In this document: piece by piece, positions 24,458 to 26,391 of the stretch | Layout of the letters: every line of letters starts with the position of its first letter | Position numbering within the stretch: the first letter of the stretch is position 1 | Assembly (NCBI GenBank): GCA_035687895.1 | Contig: DASRUE010000123.1 | Span: 1-26,391 of the forward strand | Direction: 5' to 3' | From: JAERML01 sp035687895 | Lineage (GTDB): Bacteria > Bacteroidota > Ignavibacteria > UBA10030 > UBA6906 | DNA length: 26,391 nt | Translations under genes and position numbers: made by a program | The notes under the pieces: model-generated | Seen by the model: only the letters and a program-made list of their open reading frames with translations | What the model was told of the DNA's origin: nothing | Database searches by the model: none

Positions 24458-25059
24458 TCGCTTCCATCAGGGGCACTCTTACCTCCAAGTCACCTACCGA
24501 AGTCATCATCGACACGCAGGGCGTTGGCTACAGTATCAGCATCCCCCTTTCCACGTACACTGTCATCGGGAATCTCAACAGCACAGTTACTCTTCTCACC
24601 TTTCTCCATGTGCGCGAAGATGCTCTCCAGTTATACGGTTTCGCAACGGAAGAAGAACGAAGCATCTTCAAGTTGCTGATCTCTGTCTCGGGCATAGGCC
24701 CCAGAATGGCGCAGACAATCCTCTCCGGGATCACCGTACCGGATTTGAAGCATCACATAACATCCGCAAACCTCGCCGCGCTCACAACAATTCCTGGCGT
24801 CGGCAAAAAGTTAGCCGAACGGCTGGTGGTGGAATTGCGTGACAAGATCAGCAAGGTCGAGACTTCAAGCGCCTTCCCGCCTTCACCCTCCGACAAACAG
24901 TCGCAGGTTCGTTCAGAAACCCTTATGGCATTGACATCGTTGGGCTACGCCCGTCCTGCTGCCGAGAAAGCACTCCTTGCAGCTCTCAAGGAGACGAACG
25001 GGAAAGAAGTCACGGTGGAAGAGCTTATCAAAACATCGCTGAGGCACGCGACAAAGTAG
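24454..25059 (+). CDS. ruvA: Holliday-junction binding protein RuvA
   Basis: 201 residues: N-terminal OB-fold (MIASIRGTLTSKSPTEVIID, VGYSISIPLSTY), two helix-hairpin-helix motifs (ISVSGIGPRMAQTIL and LTTIPGVGKKLAERLVVEL) and the C-terminal RuvB-binding domain (SETLMALTSLGYARPAAEKAL). RuvA tetramers hold the Holliday junction and load the RuvB motor. The ATG overlaps the ruvC stop, so translation is coupled. Usually ruvB follows; here it is displaced by about 950 bases that carry a minus-strand HEPN/MNT pair. Confidence 0.96.
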   Translation: MIASIRGTLTSKSPTEVIIDTQGVGYSISIPLSTYTVIGNLNSTVTLLTFLHVREDALQLYGFATEEERSIFKLLISVSGIGPRMAQTILSGITVPDLKHHITSANLAALTTIPGVGKKLAERLVVELRDKISKVETSSAFPPSPSDKQSQVRSETLMALTSLGYARPAAEKALLAALKETNGKEVTVEELIKTSLRHATK

Positions 25060-25114
25060 CACATAACTGATTCCAACATCCTAGACAAATCCATTCTCTT
25101 GAGATAAGGCCTAC

Positions 25115-25169
25115 GGGAGTAATGGGGGGGTGGATAATTGCCTGCCCGCCAGTCAGGCTGGGAGTAATG
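25115..25169. repeat. 35-bp insert flanked by 10-bp direct repeats
   Basis: GGGAGTAATG occurs at 25115-25124 and again at 25160-25169, bracketing 35 bases that include GATAATTGCC and the dyad-like GCCTGCCCGCCAGTCAGGC. Exact direct repeats around a short palindromic unit resemble a target-site duplication or a local tandem duplication. The insert is between ruvA and the terminator. Confidence 0.5.
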
Positions 25170-25170
25170 A

Positions 25171-25198
25171 AAAAGCCTCGGCGAATGTCGAGGCTTTT
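25171..25198. terminator. Bidirectional intrinsic terminator
   Basis: A perfect 10-bp stem (AAAAGCCTCG / CGAGGCTTTT) with an 8-base loop. A and T runs on both sides let it work for ruvA on the plus strand and for the convergent MNT gene on the minus strand. Confidence 0.85.
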
Positions 25199-25247
25199 AC
25201 ATTTGGATCCATCGATCCACTAATCCAACACTCCATCACTCGGCTTC

Positions 25248-25565
25248 TTACGCGATCCGTATCCCTTTCGTCATCGCTTCGTTGGGAATGATGTAGTCCA
25301 TGATGAAATTCCGAGGGTGATACGCGAGGGGAGATATGCGGAGATCGACATCTCGTCGTAGCTTGGCAATGCGAAGACTATCCTCAAACCTTGATTTTCG
25401 GAATTGCCTCGACACGACAACGATGTCAATATCACTGTCTTTGTGAGGCCCGCCCCTTGCATACGAACCGTACAAGTACGCTCGCTCTACTTTGATCTTA
25501 TGGGTCTTCAATACCTCGATGTATCGCTTTGCAATTGTTATTGCTTCACGAGTCTTCTTATCCAT
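25248..25565 (-). CDS. MNT-type nucleotidyltransferase domain protein
   Basis: 105 residues, a minimal nucleotidyltransferase of the pol-beta superfamily. The active-site signature is GSYARGGPHKDSDIDIVVV (Gly33-Ser34, Asp45, Asp47), with a third acidic residue in RRDVDLRIS (about 72-74). In characterised MNT/HEPN pairs the small transferase adds AMP to the HEPN partner and thereby neutralises it. The ATG at 25565 lies within the end of the HEPN gene (28-base overlap), showing co-translation. It is convergent with ruvA across a bidirectional terminator. Whether it is an antitoxin here is inferred from pairing only. Confidence 0.9.
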   Translation of the reverse strand: MDKKTREAITIAKRYIEVLKTHKIKVERAYLYGSYARGGPHKDSDIDIVVVSRQFRKSRFEDSLRIAKLRRDVDLRISPLAYHPRNFIMDYIIPNEAMTKGIRIA

Positions 25566-25963
25566 GTAACAAATTCCTCGGTTCTCTTCATGAGATTCTT
25601 GGCCACAGAAGTTGTGGCTCTTTTGTAGATCTTTAGCTGTTCATCAGGATAGCGCGTCTCAAGGTTGTATCCCGTCATTTCCGCTAAAAAATCTTTTTCC
25701 TCTATAGACAGTTCAAGATCACTCCTGGCGGCCAGCTTTTCAAGGTCGTGTGTTCTCGGCGCCAGATCCTTGGTGTGTTTGACAGTAAGGGCTTTGAGGT
25801 ATTTTTCAATCGTCAGGTGACAAAAGAATAGACACCAGTGCAGATCCTTGCCACTCTTCAATAGTCGTCTGGCCGACGCAAGGTCCTGTTCAGCCGTAGT
25901 CAACCAGTACTCTATTTGTTTCTTGATGTTGATTGCCACAACGTAAAGGTAGCAAAGCCACAT
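25538..25963 (-). CDS. HEPN domain protein, partner of the MNT gene
   Basis: 141 residues, all-helical. QIEYWLTTAEQDLASARRLLKSGK, then WCLFFCHLTIEKYLKALTVKH and APRTHDLEKLAARSDLEL, match the HEPN domain family (KNTase-C-terminus-like). ETRYPDEQL is also typical. The RX4-6H motif of ribonuclease-type HEPN toxins such as HepT is not evident, so RNase activity is uncertain. The ATG at 25963 gives an unusual hydrophobic leader (MWLCYLYVV); a GTG at 25939 would give the more usual start AINIKKQIEYW. A near-perfect palindrome lies just upstream of the ATG. The gene overlaps the MNT gene and separates ruvA from ruvB. Confidence 0.88.
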   Translation of the reverse strand: MWLCYLYVVAINIKKQIEYWLTTAEQDLASARRLLKSGKDLHWCLFFCHLTIEKYLKALTVKHTKDLAPRTHDLEKLAARSDLELSIEEKDFLAEMTGYNLETRYPDEQLKIYKRATTSVAKNLMKRTEEFVTWIRRLVKQ

Positions 25964-25965
25964 CC

Positions 25966-25986
25966 GAGAATCAACTGTTGAATCTC
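25966..25986. promoter_or_regulatory. 21-bp near-perfect palindrome between HEPN and ruvB
   Basis: GAGAATCAAC and GTTGAATCTC flank a single central T; the 10-bp arms pair with one mismatch. It lies two bases before the HEPN ATG and 27 bases before the ruvB ATG. It could be an operator in the divergent promoter region or a hairpin hiding the HEPN ribosome site. Confidence 0.45.
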
Positions 25987-26013
25987 AGGAAGGCATGTGT
26001 TACCTTGCTTCCG

Positions 26014-26391
26014 ATGAGAAAATCCGACTATACCTCCCCCGAGCGCCTCGAAGCTGAAGCAGAATTCGATCAGGCGTTGCGTCCCTTATCGTTCTCCGAT
26101 TTCTATGGGCAGGAGAAGATCACCGATAACCTGAAGGTCTTTATCACTGCTGCTCGCCAGCGTGAAGAGCCTCTCGATCATGTCCTCCTTACCGGACCAC
26201 CCGGTCTGGGAAAAACCACTCTTGCTCATGTCATCGCTAATGAAATGGGGGGCAACATCAAGGCAACGTCGGGTCCAGTACTTGACAAGCCGGGCGACCT
26301 TGCGGGCATCCTGACAAATCTGGAGGAAGGAGATGTTCTCTTCATTGATGAGATCCACCGTTTGAATCCAGTTGTGGAAGAGTACTTGTAC
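26014..26391 (+). CDS. ruvB: Holliday-junction ATPase RuvB, N-terminal part
   Basis: The frame is open to the window end (126 codons). It has the RuvB N-terminus ALRPLSFSDFYGQEKITDNL, Walker A GPPGLGKTT (about 61-69, Lys67), the segment ATSGPVLDKPGDLAGIL and Walker B VLFIDEIHRLNPVVEEYLY. RuvB is the AAA+ motor that drives branch migration with RuvA. The ATG at 26014 has no close ribosome site; AGGAAGG lies about 20 bases upstream and a TTG at 26005 is an alternative. The gene is separated from ruvA by the HEPN/MNT pair and so probably has its own promoter. Confidence 0.95.
   Translation, partial: MRKSDYTSPERLEAEAEFDQALRPLSFSDFYGQEKITDNLKVFITAARQREEPLDHVLLTGPPGLGKTTLAHVIANEMGGNIKATSGPVLDKPGDLAGILTNLEEGDVLFIDEIHRLNPVVEEYLY

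Overview
The window looks like chromosomal DNA from a bacterium of the Bacteroidota/Chlorobi (FCB) group. Several encoded proteins resemble Bacteroidota or Ignavibacteria-type versions: the acyl-CoA carboxylase beta subunit, the Nif3 protein followed by a zinc-ribbon coiled-coil protein, and NtrC-type regulators. This assignment rests on protein resemblance alone. Base composition is moderate, slightly above 50% GC by eye. Most genes are housekeeping; no phage, IS element, CRISPR array or tRNA was recognised.

Positions 1-243 hold the C-terminus of an rRNA 2'-O-methyltransferase (RlmB/TrmH type) on the plus strand, sharing a CTAG stop with the convergent gene. From 14938 down to 240, twelve minus-strand genes lie head-to-tail with short gaps or overlaps: glutaryl-CoA-dehydrogenase-like enzyme, guaB, M24 peptidase, family-4 glycosyltransferase, purD, family-39-type membrane glycosyltransferase, NAD-dependent sugar epimerase, meaB GTPase, acyl-CoA dehydrogenase, acyl-CoA carboxylase beta, an exported protein of unknown function, and an NtrC-type regulator. 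They mix purine synthesis, acyl-CoA catabolism feeding the methylmalonyl-CoA route, and surface polysaccharide assembly. A sigma-70-like promoter at 15024-15052 followed by a terminator-like hairpin in the leader may drive and attenuate this run.

Positions 15256-17973 are a signalling island: an NtrC-type regulator with a GAFTNA instead of GAFTGA loop, a stand-alone receiver protein with a good promoter, and a divergent receiver-HisKA protein that lacks the kinase ATPase domain. A 0.5-kb stretch follows without a convincing gene; at its end lies a short promoter-to-terminator transcription unit (18351-18510), a candidate small RNA or attenuated leader, directly before the next operon.

From 18518 onward the plus strand carries nif3-like, zinc-ribbon protein, RNase HI-like protein, the RNase P RNA gene (rnpB), recJ, yebC, ruvC and ruvA, then ruvB, which runs off the end. 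These concern nucleic-acid processing and Holliday-junction repair. Between ruvA and ruvB, a minus-strand HEPN/nucleotidyltransferase (MNT) pair interrupts the ruvCAB cluster, accompanied by a bidirectional terminator, a 35-bp insertion bounded by 10-bp direct repeats, and a 21-bp near-perfect palindrome. The most distinctive items are the two terminator-bearing leaders, the kinase-less receiver-HisKA protein and the HEPN/MNT insertion.
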